DNA of 64,000 nt from CBDCNH01 sp965219015 (GCA_965219015.1 CBDCNH010000013.1:124001-188000); one strand, 5' to 3'; numbered from the stretch's first letter, positions 50,490 through 60,049 are shown. Program-made: numbers and translations. Notes: generated by a model not told the origin, from the letters alone.

Positions 50490-51662
50490 TCAGTCGCGCC
50501 GGCCGAGCACGGCGTCGGTATCGGCGCCGAAGCGCGGCGGCGGCCGCTCGTAACGCACCGGGGTAGCGCTGAGACGCAGCGGATTGCCGAGGAGCCGGAC
50601 GCGCCCGCCCGCGACCCCGGGGGCCGGAATTTCGACGACCATTCCGCGTGCCCGTGCCTGTGCGGAGCCCAGCGCCTCGGCGACCGTATGGACCGGCCCC
50701 ACGGGCACGCCGACGGCTTCGAGCCCGGAAATGATCGCGTCGGTCGTGCGTGCGGCAAGGAGCGGCCGCAGGATCGCATCGAGGGCCACGCGATTGCCCA
50801 GCCGCGCCGGGTTCGTCGCGTAGTCGGGGTGGGTGGCGAGCCCCGGCATGTCGAGAAACTCGCAGAAGCGGGCAAACTGACCGTCGTTGCCGACCGCGAC
50901 GATCACGTGGCCATCGGCGGACCCGTACACCTGGTAAGGCACGATCGACGGATGCCCATTGCCGCGCCGGACCGGATCGCATCCGGTCGCCAGATGGCTG
51001 GTGCCCTCGTTGATGAGCCAGGCCATCGCGCTGTCGACGAGGGCGAGGTCGATGAGCTGGCCCTCGCCGGTGCGGTCGCGGTGGCGCAGCGCGGCGAGGA
51101 TCCCCGTGGCCGCGTACATGCCGCACATCACGTCGGCGATCCCGACGCCGACCTTTGCGGGTTCGCCGTCGACCGGCCCGGTCAGGCTCATGATGCCGCC
51201 GAAGCCCTGCGCCATCAGGTCGTAGCCCGGCTTCGCCGCGTTCGGCCCGGTCTGTCCGAAGCCCGAGATCGCGCACCAGACGAGGCGCGGATGCGCCGCA
51301 CGCAGCGTGGCATGGTCAAGCCCGCGCCGTGCGAGATCGCCCGGCTTGAAGTTCTCGACCACCACGTCGGCCCGAGCCGTCAGCGCGCGCGTCTGCGCCT
51401 GCCCCTCAGGTGTCGAGAGATCGATCGCGACCGAGAGTTTGTTGCGGTTGGCGCACATGTAGTAGGCGGAAAGATCGGTCTCGCCTCCGTCGATCCCCTG
51501 CGCGAAGGGTGGTCCCCACGCACGGGTGTCGTCGCCGGCGGTGCGCGGGTTCTCGATCTTCCAGACCGTTGCGCCAAGGTCGCCGAGCAACTGCGTCGCC
51601 GTGGGACCGGCGAGGATGCGGCTCATGTCGAGCACGACCAGTCCGTCGAGCGCGCCCGCCAT
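50490..51662 (-). CDS. CaiB/BaiF-type (family III) CoA-transferase
   Basis: Moves CoA between carboxylic acids. From ATG 51662 the product is 390 residues, starting MAGALDGLVVLDMSRILAGP, the family N-terminus. It continues LLGDLGATVWKIENPRTAGD, VVENFKPGDLARRGLDH (catalytic Asp region comes after this as GFGQTGPNAAKPGYDLMAQG) and LVDSAMAWLINEGTSHLA. An ATG at 51680 would add six residues. Substrate cannot be told from sequence; the neighbours give no pathway hint. Confidence 0.92.
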   Translation of the reverse strand: MAGALDGLVVLDMSRILAGPTATQLLGDLGATVWKIENPRTAGDDTRAWGPPFAQGIDGGETDLSAYYMCANRNKLSVAIDLSTPEGQAQTRALTARADVVVENFKPGDLARRGLDHATLRAAHPRLVWCAISGFGQTGPNAAKPGYDLMAQGFGGIMSLTGPVDGEPAKVGVGIADVMCGMYAATGILAALRHRDRTGEGQLIDLALVDSAMAWLINEGTSHLATGCDPVRRGNGHPSIVPYQVYGSADGHVIVAVGNDGQFARFCEFLDMPGLATHPDYATNPARLGNRVALDAILRPLLAARTTDAIISGLEAVGVPVGPVHTVAEALGSAQARARGMVVEIPAPGVAGGRVRLLGNPLRLSATPVRYERPPPRFGADTDAVLGRRD

Positions 51663-52098
51663 CAGCTGCGCCCGTCGCACGCACGAGGGTCAAGGGCCGC
51701 GGCGACGACGGTGAGCTCCGCGGCGACGCGCGCAAAGGAGATGGTGAAGCGGCGTCCCGCGCGGCTCCTGCCGTCAACGCGCGCGCCGCCAAAAGCGCGG
51801 GCGCGTGCCATGAAACTGCGGCGCAGAAGACCGACGCCCGCCAACGGCGACCGGCGCCGACGCTGCTTCATCTCGGGCTCGGCGAGCCTGGCGCAACGGG
51901 CGAGCGGCACCGCGGAGCCCATCATCGAGAGCCCCGAGACTTCGACCAGGAGTCGCAACGCGGGTGTGACCCGCTTCTGCAGCAGGAGAAATCAGTGGCA
52001 CCGCCATCGACGGTCGCGCGGGTCTTGCAGCGGCACCTATCGTCGATCACTGCGGCAGGTCCGTAAGCTCGATGGACGGGGAGGCCTTGGCCGGCGCG
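51663..52098. other. Gene-poor region, no gene supported
   Basis: About 435 bases upstream of the CoA-transferase. Open frames here (for example minus 51662-51958) have an Arg/Ala-rich composition without family signs. The promoter of the CoA-transferase gene should be near 51670-51760. Confidence 0.45.
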
Positions 52099-52378
52099 TC
52101 ACGTCCCACGTTCGGGCATCCGGTGCTTGGAGCGCTGCGCCTCATCGGCATCGACGCAACCCGTCATTAGAATCGGCGGCACACGGCCCAGCATGGCTTC
52201 GACGACGAGGTTGACCCGGTTCACCGCCCCCCGTCCGAGTGCCTCGAGGATCGCGGGTCACTTCGAGATGATGCGCGCCCTCCGACCTGAAGCCCATAGC
52301 TTTGTGATGCGCGAGGACGAACGCGATGCGGGCGCGCACGAGCGGGTCGATCAGCGTCGGAAGCCCGGCGCCCGGCAT
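52099..52378 (-). pseudogene. Possible frameshifted small gene, unidentified
   Basis: On the minus strand, two high-GC3 segments look coding but are in different frames. The first starts at ATG 52378 (MPGAGLPTLIDPLVRARIAF, then VLAHHKAMGFRSEGAHHLEV). From about 52250 another frame gives AILEALGRGAVNRVNLVVEA and MLGRVPPILMTGCVDADEA to a stop at 52099. Joined, they would give about 92 residues; the span of 280 bases is one more than a multiple of three. I do not recognise the family. It could be a broken gene, a sequencing indel, or chance. Confidence 0.3.
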
Positions 52379-52555
52379 CGTGAGCGCACGCCGGCGGCGG
52401 GCCGCCTGGAGACACCGCGCAAGGACACCTGAGCCCCGCAAAGGTCGTTCGGACACGGACGCTCTCCGCTTCGGTTCGTGTCCGGCCTTAGCCGGAGCAC
52501 GCCCGCGGAGCAAGGCACCCGCGCGTCAGACGAGGCTCGTGACGGTCCGATCGCC

Positions 52556-53209
52556 TCAGGACCGGAGGCCCGTCACGGACGATGCCGCGATCTTGCTGCC
52601 GTCGGCGAGCTTCAGCATGGTCTGACCGCCCTCGAGACGCACCTCGGCGATCCTTGCGTAGGTCTCGGCAGGCGTCGTCGTGAGGAGCGCGCCCTCCCGG
52701 TAGCTCTCCACCGAAAAGCTGTAGAGGCCGTTCGCGGCCTGGCTCCCGTCGGCAAGCCTGCCGGTCCAGTCGTGAGTGCCCTCGGCAAGCGATACGGCCT
52801 GGCGATCGATCTCGGCCCCGAAGGCGTTCCGGACCACGAGAACCGCGCTGTCCGCGGTCGCGTCGTGGGGGGTCTCGACCGCGACCGGTTCGCCGCGGAA
52901 TGCCGCCGGCGCAGCCGACCGGGCCTCCATCCCGACCCAGCCCGCCGCCTGCGAGATCCCCGATGCACCGAGCTGCCCGCCGAGCGCGGCGAGAAGGTCG
53001 TTGGTCTTCACTTGTTGCTCGACGCCCGAGAACGTCGCGAGCTGCACGGCATAATCGGCCGAATCAATCGGGTTGAGGGGATCCTGGTTCTGGATCTGGG
53101 TCGTGAGCATCTTGAGAAAGGTCTCGTAGTCGGACGAGGTCTTCTTCGCGGGCTCTGTCGTGGCAGAGGTCTTGGTCATCTGCGTGACCGACGGCGCGGT
53201 GACATCCAT
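52556..53209 (-). CDS. flgD: Flagellar hook capping protein FlgD
   Basis: Scaffold for hook assembly. The 217-residue product has the N-terminal FlgD signature SSDYETFLKMLTTQIQNQDP followed by LNPIDSADYAVQLATFSGVE, and a C-terminal FlgD Ig/Tudor-like region (DSAVLVVRNAFGAEIDRQAV, TGRLADGSQAANGLYSFSVE). It follows fliK by 14 bases on the minus strand. Length is normal. Confidence 0.95.
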   Translation of the reverse strand: MDVTAPSVTQMTKTSATTEPAKKTSSDYETFLKMLTTQIQNQDPLNPIDSADYAVQLATFSGVEQQVKTNDLLAALGGQLGASGISQAAGWVGMEARSAAPAAFRGEPVAVETPHDATADSAVLVVRNAFGAEIDRQAVSLAEGTHDWTGRLADGSQAANGLYSFSVESYREGALLTTTPAETYARIAEVRLEGGQTMLKLADGSKIAASSVTGLRS

Positions 53210-53223
53210 AAGGCGGCTCCTGA

Positions 53224-54591
53224 TCAGATGCGAATGTCGAGGCCGGCACCGCTCACATGGGCGCGGGGGGCGGCAAAGAGGGCCGGAATCGCCGGGCGGG
53301 TCTCCGGCCCATCGGGCGGCGCTTCGACGGGAAAGGGAGCTGCGCGGCTCGGCTGCCGGTCGGACGCGCCGAAGTCGAACGCGACCGACGTGTAGCCGAG
53401 ATCGCGGAAATCCTGCGCCAGCGTGTCGATATGCCGGCGCAGAAGCTCGCGCGTCTCGGGCCGATCCGCGAGGAACGTGAGCGCGATCCGGTCTTCTGTC
53501 GCGACGAGCTTCATCCGCAACGAGCCGAGGTCGTCGTCGCCGAGGACGATGTCGACGCTGCGCCCTTCCGCCGCCACTGCCGTCTCGACGATCCTGTGCG
53601 CGAGACGGTCCACGGGTGCCGATCCGTGCGCGGTGGGTGCATGCGGGCTCAGATGTTCACGGAGCGGGCCGGACACGGGCTGCGGGAACCCTCCGTCGGT
53701 GCCGCCGTCGCCAGCGTCCTGCTCTGCCGGTTGATCGCGCTCCAAGTGTCGTTGCACCTTGGGCAGGTGCTCGACCGCAGCATCCTCAGGGCTTGCAACG
53801 CCCTGATGTCGAACAATTTCAGGATCTTCGGGTGGACCCACGTCGTCGCCCGATTGCGGGTCGTCCGGCGCGTCGCCCTGTGCCGCCGCGAGCGGCGCCG
53901 TCGCGGCAAATGCAGCCGCCAGAGCCGCCGGCGGTGCCGCGCTCCCGATCGTCGCTGCCGCCGCCGAGGTCAGCCTGGCACTCGCGACGTGCTGGCCTTC
54001 GGTCGGCTCCGCCTTCGGTGCTACGGTCCCCGGAATGTGTGGCTCCCGTGAGGGCGCTGACGGTACGACCTTCGATGCCGAAGCATCGCTTGGCGCGATG
54101 ATGCGTCTTCCCGCCTTGATTGGCTCGTCGATGGCATCCGGCGCGAGCTCGGCTCGTCGCACGTCGGACTCCGGACCGGCCGGCCGGGACTCGCCGAAGG
54201 GGACGGATGCGAGGTCCGTCGGAACGCGGGCAACGGGTGCTTCCTTCAGGACAGGGCGCCCGACCTCGACACCGTCGGGGTCCGGTGCCGCGTCCGGTCT
54301 CCCTGTCGCTTCCTGTGTTGCCGAGTCGGATGGCTCATCCGCGCCTTCGCATGCCTCAGCACTGTCGCCGGACGCGACCGGAGGTGATGGCGATGGCTCG
54401 ACAAGCGCCGCGATGACGATCGGAGGAGGCACCACGGCAACAGCGTCCGTCTCCGGGTCGTCGAGCGCAGCCAGCTCCGACGCGAAAGCGTCGTCCGTTG
54501 CCGGATCCATGTCGGCGGCAGTGCCACGGGCCTCGGGACGGCCGAAAGCCGCCCCGATCGCCTGACGCAAGGCAAAGGAAAACCCGTTCAT
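53224..54591 (-). CDS. fliK: Flagellar hook-length control protein FliK
   Basis: Measures hook length and switches export specificity. The 455-residue product has a long disordered Pro/Ala/Asp-rich N-terminal part and a conserved C-terminal domain (VDIVLGDDDLGSLRMKLVA, LTFLADRPETRELLRRHIDT, LAQDFRDLGYTSVAFDFG), typical of FliK. Its identity rests on this domain and on flgD next door. ATG 54591 is used; ATG 54624 would add 11 residues. It is divergent from the flgJ-like gene. Confidence 0.88.
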   Translation of the reverse strand: MNGFSFALRQAIGAAFGRPEARGTAADMDPATDDAFASELAALDDPETDAVAVVPPPIVIAALVEPSPSPPVASGDSAEACEGADEPSDSATQEATGRPDAAPDPDGVEVGRPVLKEAPVARVPTDLASVPFGESRPAGPESDVRRAELAPDAIDEPIKAGRRIIAPSDASASKVVPSAPSREPHIPGTVAPKAEPTEGQHVASARLTSAAAATIGSAAPPAALAAAFAATAPLAAAQGDAPDDPQSGDDVGPPEDPEIVRHQGVASPEDAAVEHLPKVQRHLERDQPAEQDAGDGGTDGGFPQPVSGPLREHLSPHAPTAHGSAPVDRLAHRIVETAVAAEGRSVDIVLGDDDLGSLRMKLVATEDRIALTFLADRPETRELLRRHIDTLAQDFRDLGYTSVAFDFGASDRQPSRAAPFPVEAPPDGPETRPAIPALFAAPRAHVSGAGLDIRI

Positions 54592-54697
54592 TGCAAGTCC
54601 GATTCTCTCGCTGGCGGCTACCATGCCCCAGTCGGAGTTACCGGTTCTTTACCGGCTTCAGCCCATGCTGGCGAAAGTTTCTCTGAAAGGCACTGCA

Positions 54698-54997
54698 ATG
54701 ACCGTGACGCAGGCGACTGTCGCGACCAGCACGCACCGACCGCGCGACGATCCCGCCGCGCATGACAAGGCCCTTCGCAAGGCTGCCCAGGCTCTCGAAT
54801 CGGACTTTCTTTTCGAGATGCTGAAATCGGCGGGCCTCGGCGAGTCGCGACAATCCTTCGGCGGCGGTGCGGGCGAGGAGCAGTTCTCCACCTTCCTTCT
54901 CCACGCCCGCGCCGACGCGATGGTCGAACACGGCGGAATTGGGCTCGCGGAACATCTCTACAAGGCCATGAAAGGACATATCGATGCGAAACCGTGA
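54698..54997 (+). CDS. FlgJ-type rod-binding protein without muramidase domain
   Basis: A 99-residue protein resembling the N-terminal rod-binding (Rod-binding/FlgJ) domain: ALRKAAQALESDFLFEMLKS, followed by GGGAGEEQFSTFLLHARADA and GGIGLAEHLYKAMK. The glucosaminidase half of enterobacterial FlgJ is absent, as in other alphaproteobacteria that have a separate lytic enzyme. ATG 54698 has AAAGG eight bases upstream; an in-frame ATG at 54623 would add an unconserved-looking leader. Overlaps the next gene by 14 bases. Confidence 0.82.
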   Translation: MTVTQATVATSTHRPRDDPAAHDKALRKAAQALESDFLFEMLKSAGLGESRQSFGGGAGEEQFSTFLLHARADAMVEHGGIGLAEHLYKAMKGHIDAKP

Positions 54998-55343
54998 TCG
55001 AACCGATGCCTTAAGCGAGATCGAGGGGCTCCTTGCGGAGACCCGGCGCGCCGCGATCGGCGCCGACTTTGCACGGCTCCCGGAGCTTGTCGCACGCACC
55101 GATGCGCTCGTGACCGGCTTCGAGACGACGGGAGCGGCGCCAAGGCCCGGCCGGATGGCGCAGGTCCGGGCTGCGGCACTGGCAAACCAGGCGCTGATCG
55201 AGGCTGCGATCAGCGGAATCAAGGCCGGTCGTCAGCGCATCGAGGTGCTGCGAAACGCGCATCGGAGCCTGCGGACCTACGACAGCATGGGCCGGCAGAC
55301 GACGCACGGCGCCGGGATCGGAACGGTCGAGCGGCGTGCCTGA
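54984..55343 (+). CDS. Putative FlgN-like flagellar chaperone
   Basis: A 119-residue, mostly helical protein (IEGLLAETRRAAIGADFARL, AALANQALIEAAISGIKAGR) that lies between the flgJ-like gene and the flagellin. Size, helical pattern and the tail RSLRTYDSMGRQ suit a FlgN-type export chaperone for hook-associated proteins, as seen in Rhodobacterales flagellar clusters. Identity is weaker than for its neighbours. AAAGGA precedes the ATG by 7 bases. Confidence 0.65.
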   Translation: MRNRDRTDALSEIEGLLAETRRAAIGADFARLPELVARTDALVTGFETTGAAPRPGRMAQVRAAALANQALIEAAISGIKAGRQRIEVLRNAHRSLRTYDSMGRQTTHGAGIGTVERRA

Positions 55344-55547
55344 TCGCTCCGGAATTGACGCAAATGCCGAATACTGGGCGGCACGGGTTTAGAGGTTCGT
55401 TAGCGAATTCGGCCCAGAAACGGCCCTGCACCTCGAAGCAGGTGGCGCGGCCGAGATGACGGGCCGCACCGGACAGAACGCCCGCCATTCCCGCCCACCG
55501 GCGGACATCACCCCGGCAAAACAAGCCGAACCGATTTAGGAACAATC

Positions 55548-56756
55548 ATGACGAGCATTCTGACCAACAACGGCGCGATGACGGCCCTGCAGACGCTCAA
55601 GGGCGTCAACATGTCGCTCGGCAAGACGCAGGACGAGATCGCGACCGGCAAGGCCGTGGCCTCCGCGAAGGACAACTCCGCGATCTGGGCGATCTCCAAG
55701 GTCATGGAGTCCGACGTGAAGGGCTTCAAGAGCATCTCCGAAAGCCTCAACCTCGGCGAGTCGACGGTCGCCGTCGCGCGGCAGGCCTCGGAGTCGGTGA
55801 CCGATCTGCTGACGAAGATGAAGGGAGCGATCGTCTCGTCGCAGCAGGACAACGTCGACCGGACGAAGCTGCAGGCCGACATCGCGTCCTACACCGATGC
55901 CATCAACACGATCGTGGGGTCCGCGCAGTTCAACGGCCTGAACCTCGTCAACGGTTCGGCCGGCGCAACGATCAACGTGCTCTCCTCGCTCGACCGCGCC
56001 GCTGACGGCTCCGTCGCCTCCTCGTCGATCACCGTGTCGAACACGGATCTCTCGACCGGAAACTACGTCGCCAAGGCCGCGTTCACCGGGTCGGATGGCG
56101 CCTCGACCGACGCCGACGTCGCGGGCTTCCAGCTCGACAAGGCCACGGGCACCGGCACGCTCGTCCTCGACGCGGCGACCGCGTTCGCGGAAGGCGACAA
56201 GCTCTCCGTGACCGTTGGCGGCAAGACCGCGTCCTACACGATCTCCGCGGCGGACGCGGCATCGACGACCCCCGGCGACATCGCCGCGGTCGGCCTCAAG
56301 AACGCGATCGACGCGCTCGGCATCGCCGACCTGACCGTCGACTACGACAGCGGCACCCCGGGCACGCTCTCGTTCACCAACGGCAGCACCCGCGATCTGG
56401 CGGTCAGCGCACAGTTCAAGAACGCCGGCTCGGGCGGTCTTTCGGCGCTCTCCTCGATCGACGTCTCGACCAAAGCCGGCGCCACCGCCGCGCTCGGCAA
56501 CATCGAGACGCTGATCCAGACCTCGGTCGACGCGGCGGCCTCGTTCGGCACCTCGCAGTCGCGCCTCACGACGCAGAAGGAGTTCATCTCGAAGCTCTCC
56601 GACGCGCTGACCTCGGGCATCGGCACGCTCGTCGACGCCAACATGGAAGAAGCCTCCGCCAAGCTTCAGGCGCTGCAAGTGCAGCAGCAGCTCGGCATCC
56701 AGGCGCTCTCGATCGCCAACCAGGCACCGCAGAACGTGCTCTCGCTCTTCCGCTGA
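55548..56756 (+). CDS. fliC: Flagellin
   Basis: Filament subunit. The 402-residue product has the alphaproteobacterial N-terminal helix (MTSILTNNGAMTALQTLKGV, QDEIATGKAVASAKDNSAIW) and C-terminal helix (LQALQVQQQLGIQALSIANQ, APQNVLSLFR), with a Ser/Thr/Ala/Asp-rich variable middle. AGGAACAATC precedes the ATG. A 204-base leader separates it from the flgN-like gene, a plausible site for FlbT-type mRNA control. It is followed by a terminator and flaF-flbT. Confidence 0.96.
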   Translation: MTSILTNNGAMTALQTLKGVNMSLGKTQDEIATGKAVASAKDNSAIWAISKVMESDVKGFKSISESLNLGESTVAVARQASESVTDLLTKMKGAIVSSQQDNVDRTKLQADIASYTDAINTIVGSAQFNGLNLVNGSAGATINVLSSLDRAADGSVASSSITVSNTDLSTGNYVAKAAFTGSDGASTDADVAGFQLDKATGTGTLVLDAATAFAEGDKLSVTVGGKTASYTISAADAASTTPGDIAAVGLKNAIDALGIADLTVDYDSGTPGTLSFTNGSTRDLAVSAQFKNAGSGGLSALSSIDVSTKAGATAALGNIETLIQTSVDAAASFGTSQSRLTTQKEFISKLSDALTSGIGTLVDANMEEASAKLQALQVQQQLGIQALSIANQAPQNVLSLFR

Positions 56757-56764
56757 CCACTGAC

Positions 56765-56789
56765 GCCGGGGGGCCTCGCGCCCCCCGGC
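56765..56789 (+). terminator. Hairpin after flagellin
   Basis: Perfect 10-bp stem GCCGGGGGGC / GCCCCCCGGC with loop CTCGC, 8 bases after the fliC stop, followed by a C/T-rich run. It probably attenuates fliC readthrough into flaF-flbT, or stabilises the flagellin message. Confidence 0.8.
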
Positions 56790-56823
56790 ACCTTCTCCCC
56801 CTCCCCCTTCCAAGGTAGCAGCC

Positions 56824-57204
56824 ATGCAAGCGCTCGACCTGGCCAGAAAGGCCTATGCCGCACCCGGTGCCCCGACCCGCACCGCGCGAGGCACCGAATA
56901 CGACCTCTTCGCCCGGATCACGCACCGGCTTCGCGCCGCGCGGACCACGGGCTTTCCCGCCCTGGTGACGGCGCTGCACGACAACCGCGACCTGTGGAAC
57001 CTGCTCGCCAGCGACGTCGCCGGAGACGGCAACGGCCTGCCGAAGCCGCTCCGGGTCCAACTCCAGGGCCTCGCGACCTTCACCACCCAGCACACGAGCA
57101 AGATCCTGGCCGGTGACGGCAGCGAGGACGTGCTCGTCGAGATCAACACGGCCGTCATGCGCGGCCTGCGCGCCGATCCGGCCGCACCGCAAACCGGAGG
57201 ATGA
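56824..57204 (+). CDS. flaF: Flagellar biosynthesis regulator FlaF
   Basis: Small protein needed for flagellin production or secretion in alphaproteobacteria. The 126-residue product starts MQALDLARKAYAAPGAPTRT and has EYDLFARITHRLRAARTTGF and LHDNRDLWNLLASDVAGDGN, the family core. It precedes flbT with one base between stop and ATG (TGACATG). Confidence 0.94.
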   Translation: MQALDLARKAYAAPGAPTRTARGTEYDLFARITHRLRAARTTGFPALVTALHDNRDLWNLLASDVAGDGNGLPKPLRVQLQGLATFTTQHTSKILAGDGSEDVLVEINTAVMRGLRADPAAPQTGG

Positions 57205-57205
57205 C

Positions 57206-57610
57206 ATGTCGGGCCTCGTTCTCAAGCTCGCGCCGAAGGAGAGGATCCTGATCAACGGCGCGGTGATCGAAAACGGCGACCGGCGGTCGCGGCTCTCGAT
57301 CATGACGCCGAATGTGCATCTCCTGCGGCTGCGCGACGCGCTGCATCCCGACGAAGTCACGACCCCGGTGCGGCGCGTGTGCTTCATCGCGCAGCTGATG
57401 CTGACCGGCGATGCCGAACCCGACGAGGCGCGCAGGCAGCTCCTGCGCGGGATCGAGCAGCTGAGCCAGGTGCTGCAGGATCCCGACAGCCGGGCGCATC
57501 TCGCCGTAGCGAGTGCCGCGGCGCTCGAGGGACAGCCCTATCCGGCGCTGAAGGCGCTCCGGGCGCTCCTGCCGCGCGAGGCACGCCTCTTCGCCGCAGC
57601 GGCGTCGTGA
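57206..57610 (+). CDS. flbT: Flagellin synthesis regulator FlbT
   Basis: Post-transcriptional regulator acting on the flagellin mRNA leader in Caulobacter-type systems. From ATG 57206 (GGAGG five bases upstream) the product is 134 residues: SGLVLKLAPKERILINGAVI, ENGDRRSRLSIMTPNVHLLR and CFIAQLMLTGDAEPDEARRQ are typical. The end overlaps the next gene (GTGA). Confidence 0.94.
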   Translation: MSGLVLKLAPKERILINGAVIENGDRRSRLSIMTPNVHLLRLRDALHPDEVTTPVRRVCFIAQLMLTGDAEPDEARRQLLRGIEQLSQVLQDPDSRAHLAVASAAALEGQPYPALKALRALLPREARLFAAAAS

Positions 57611-58428
57611 GCTTTCAGCCGATCATCCCGACCGGAGGCTACACCGGCTGGCGCTTCCTCACGCGCACGCTCGACAAGCAGCAGGCGGCGTTCGCCAAGT
57701 CGCCGCGGGTCGACAACGATATCGACTACTTCCGCGCCAACATCGGCAAGGTGAAGACCGCCGACGACCTCGTCGGCGATCGTCGCCTCCTGAACGTCGC
57801 CCTCGGTGCCTTCGGGCTCGAGGACGACATCAACTCGAAGGCGTTCATCAAGAAGGTGCTGGCCGACGGCACGACCTCCGACCGGGCGCTTGCGAACCGG
57901 CTTTCGGACAAGCGCTACTTCGAGCTTGCGAGCGCGTTCCGGCTCGACGGATCGGATGCCTCGGCGCTCGCCACCACCGCGTTCTCGGACCGCATCGCCT
58001 CGGCCTATGCCACGCGGTCGTTCGAAGCCGCGGTCGGCGACAAGGACGCCAACCTGCGCCTGGCACTCGGCCTCGACCGCGACCTCGGGGCGCTCGCGGC
58101 GTCGGACTCGAAGGACACGACGAAGTGGTTCCGCGTCCTCGGCTCGCGCTCGCTCCGCGAGGTCTTCCAGACCGCCTTCGGACTGCCGTCTTCCTTCGGT
58201 TCGCTCGATCTCGACAAGCAGGTCGAGGTGCTGCAGGACCGGACGAGACAGGCGCTCGGGAGCGACACGATCAGCCAGTTCGCAAGCGCCGAGAAACGCG
58301 AAGCGCTCGTGCGGAAGTTCCTCCTGCGTATCGACATCAATGCGCTCGGCGCGTCCTCGAGCCCGGGCTCTGCGGCGCTGACGCTGCTCCAGTCCCGACC
58401 GTCAAGCCTCTTCAGCCGCGGTCGCTAG
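57607..58428 (+). CDS. DUF1217 flagellar-cluster protein
   Basis: A 273-residue soluble protein starting at GTG 57607 (SFQPIIPTGGYTGWRFLTRT), of the DUF1217 family. Repeated units such as FRANIGKVKTADDLVGDRRL and LNVALGAFGLEDDINSKAFI, with later LRLALGLDRDLGALA, fit its helical-repeat pattern. It follows flaF-flbT in many Rhodobacterales; its function in motility is unclear. It ends the flagellar block. Confidence 0.88.
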   Translation: MSFQPIIPTGGYTGWRFLTRTLDKQQAAFAKSPRVDNDIDYFRANIGKVKTADDLVGDRRLLNVALGAFGLEDDINSKAFIKKVLADGTTSDRALANRLSDKRYFELASAFRLDGSDASALATTAFSDRIASAYATRSFEAAVGDKDANLRLALGLDRDLGALAASDSKDTTKWFRVLGSRSLREVFQTAFGLPSSFGSLDLDKQVEVLQDRTRQALGSDTISQFASAEKREALVRKFLLRIDINALGASSSPGSAALTLLQSRPSSLFSRGR

Positions 58429-58518
58429 CCAAGCTCGATCTCGTCGCTTGGGGTCGGGGCGCGGCGCATCCGCCCGTCGATCGGAGCCACGCCGGGGAAT
58501 TCGGCTGGCGCGACCGGT

Positions 58519-60048
58519 TCAGAGCAGGCTGCCGACGAACACGCCGAGCCCGGTCAGCACGGCGCCGGCGCAGACATAGAGGAGCGGCAGAAGCCGCGAC
58601 TCGCGCATGTCTTCGGCCACATCGTCGATCTGGCGCAAGAGCCGTCCTTCGACGAAAACGGGCAGCTTCGGTCCGAAGCGCGCGAGCACCCGCGCGGTGT
58701 CCAGAAGGTCGCGCAGCACCGCCTTGGGGCCGACATTCTCGGCGATGTACTCCTCGACCACGGGTCGCGCGACGCGCCAGATGTTGATCTCGGGATTGAG
58801 CGAGCGTGCGACACCCTCGACGACGACCATCGTGCGCTGCAGCAGAATGAGCTCCGTCCGGGTCTGCATGCCGAAGCGTTCGGTCACCTCGAAGAGGTAG
58901 TTGAGCAGCCGTCCCATCGAGATGCGGTTCGCGTCCATGCCGAAGATCGGCTCGCCCACGGACCGCAGCGCGCGCGCGAACTCGTCGATGTCCCGGTCGG
59001 GCGGGACGTACCCCGCCTCGAAATGCACCTCCGCGACGCGGCGGTAATCCTTGCGGATGAACCCGAAGAGGATCTCCGCATAGACCCGGCGCGTGTAGGC
59101 GTCGATCCGGCCCATGATGCCGAAATCGAGCGCGATGATCTCACCGTCGGGGCCGACCTTGAGGTTGCCCTGGTGCATATCCGCATGAAAATAGCCATCG
59201 CGGAGCGCGTGGCGCAGGAAGAGCTGCAGCACGCGCTCGCCCATCTCGGCGCGGTCGAAGCCCGCCGCGTCGATGGCCGCGTTGTCGCCCATCGGGATGC
59301 CCTCCACCCAGGCGAGCGTCATGACCTGCCGCCCGGAGAGGAACCACTCGGGCTTCGGCACGCGGAAGCCTGCGTCCTTCTTCGTGTTCGCGGCAAATTC
59401 CGCGGCCGCCGAAGCCTCCAGGCGGAAATCGAGCTCACCCTTCACCACGCCCTCGAAATGGGCGATCACTTCGGTCGGCCGCAACCTCCGGGCGGAGGGC
59501 GAGAGCAGCTCGATCATCTGCGCGGCCAGATGAAAGGCATCGATGTCGGTGCGGAAGGCCGCCTCGATACCGGGCCGCAGCACCTTGACGGCCACGAGCC
59601 TGCCCGAGTCGGCGAGCCGCGCGCGATGCACCTGCGCGATGGAGGCGGCGGCGACCGGCTCGGAAAACTCCGAGAACAGCGTCTCGAGCGGCAGTTCGAG
59701 CTCGGCCTCGACCATCGCCTTGGCGATCTCGAGCGGAAACGGCGGCAGCTTGTCCTGAAGGTAGCGCAGCTGCACCGCGAGATCGTTGCCGACGACATCG
59801 GGTCGTGTGGACAGGATCTGGCCGAACTTGATGTACGCGGGCCCGAGAGCCGTGAGGGCGCGCGTCGCAGGCGGCAGGGCCGGGTCGCCCTCGAGCCCGA
59901 GGAACCGGAACGGCCGGCCGAGAAGCCGCGCGACAAGCCGGAGCCGCGGCGGCGCCTGGAACGCCTCGAGCACCACGCCCATCGCCCCCGTCCGCTCCAG
60001 CGTCGCCCCGGTCCGGATCAGCCGCCAGATGTTGTGCGGCCCTCGCAC
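58519..60048 (-). CDS. ubiB: UbiB, ubiquinone biosynthesis ABC1/ADCK-like ATPase
   Basis: Atypical kinase-fold protein supporting ubiquinone synthesis. The 509-residue product has the family KxGQ motif (ALGPAYIKFGQILSTRPDVV), the Ala-rich loop VAAASIAQVHRARLADSGRL, HADMHQGNLKVGPDGEIIAL and DFGIMGRIDAYTRRVYAEI. Two C-terminal hydrophobic helices (LLPLLYVCAGAVLTGLGVFV) anchor it in the membrane. It follows ubiE immediately. Confidence 0.95.
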   Translation of the reverse strand: MRGPHNIWRLIRTGATLERTGAMGVVLEAFQAPPRLRLVARLLGRPFRFLGLEGDPALPPATRALTALGPAYIKFGQILSTRPDVVGNDLAVQLRYLQDKLPPFPLEIAKAMVEAELELPLETLFSEFSEPVAAASIAQVHRARLADSGRLVAVKVLRPGIEAAFRTDIDAFHLAAQMIELLSPSARRLRPTEVIAHFEGVVKGELDFRLEASAAAEFAANTKKDAGFRVPKPEWFLSGRQVMTLAWVEGIPMGDNAAIDAAGFDRAEMGERVLQLFLRHALRDGYFHADMHQGNLKVGPDGEIIALDFGIMGRIDAYTRRVYAEILFGFIRKDYRRVAEVHFEAGYVPPDRDIDEFARALRSVGEPIFGMDANRISMGRLLNYLFEVTERFGMQTRTELILLQRTMVVVEGVARSLNPEINIWRVARPVVEEYIAENVGPKAVLRDLLDTARVLARFGPKLPVFVEGRLLRQIDDVAEDMRESRLLPLLYVCAGAVLTGLGVFVGSLL

Positions 60049-60049
60049 C

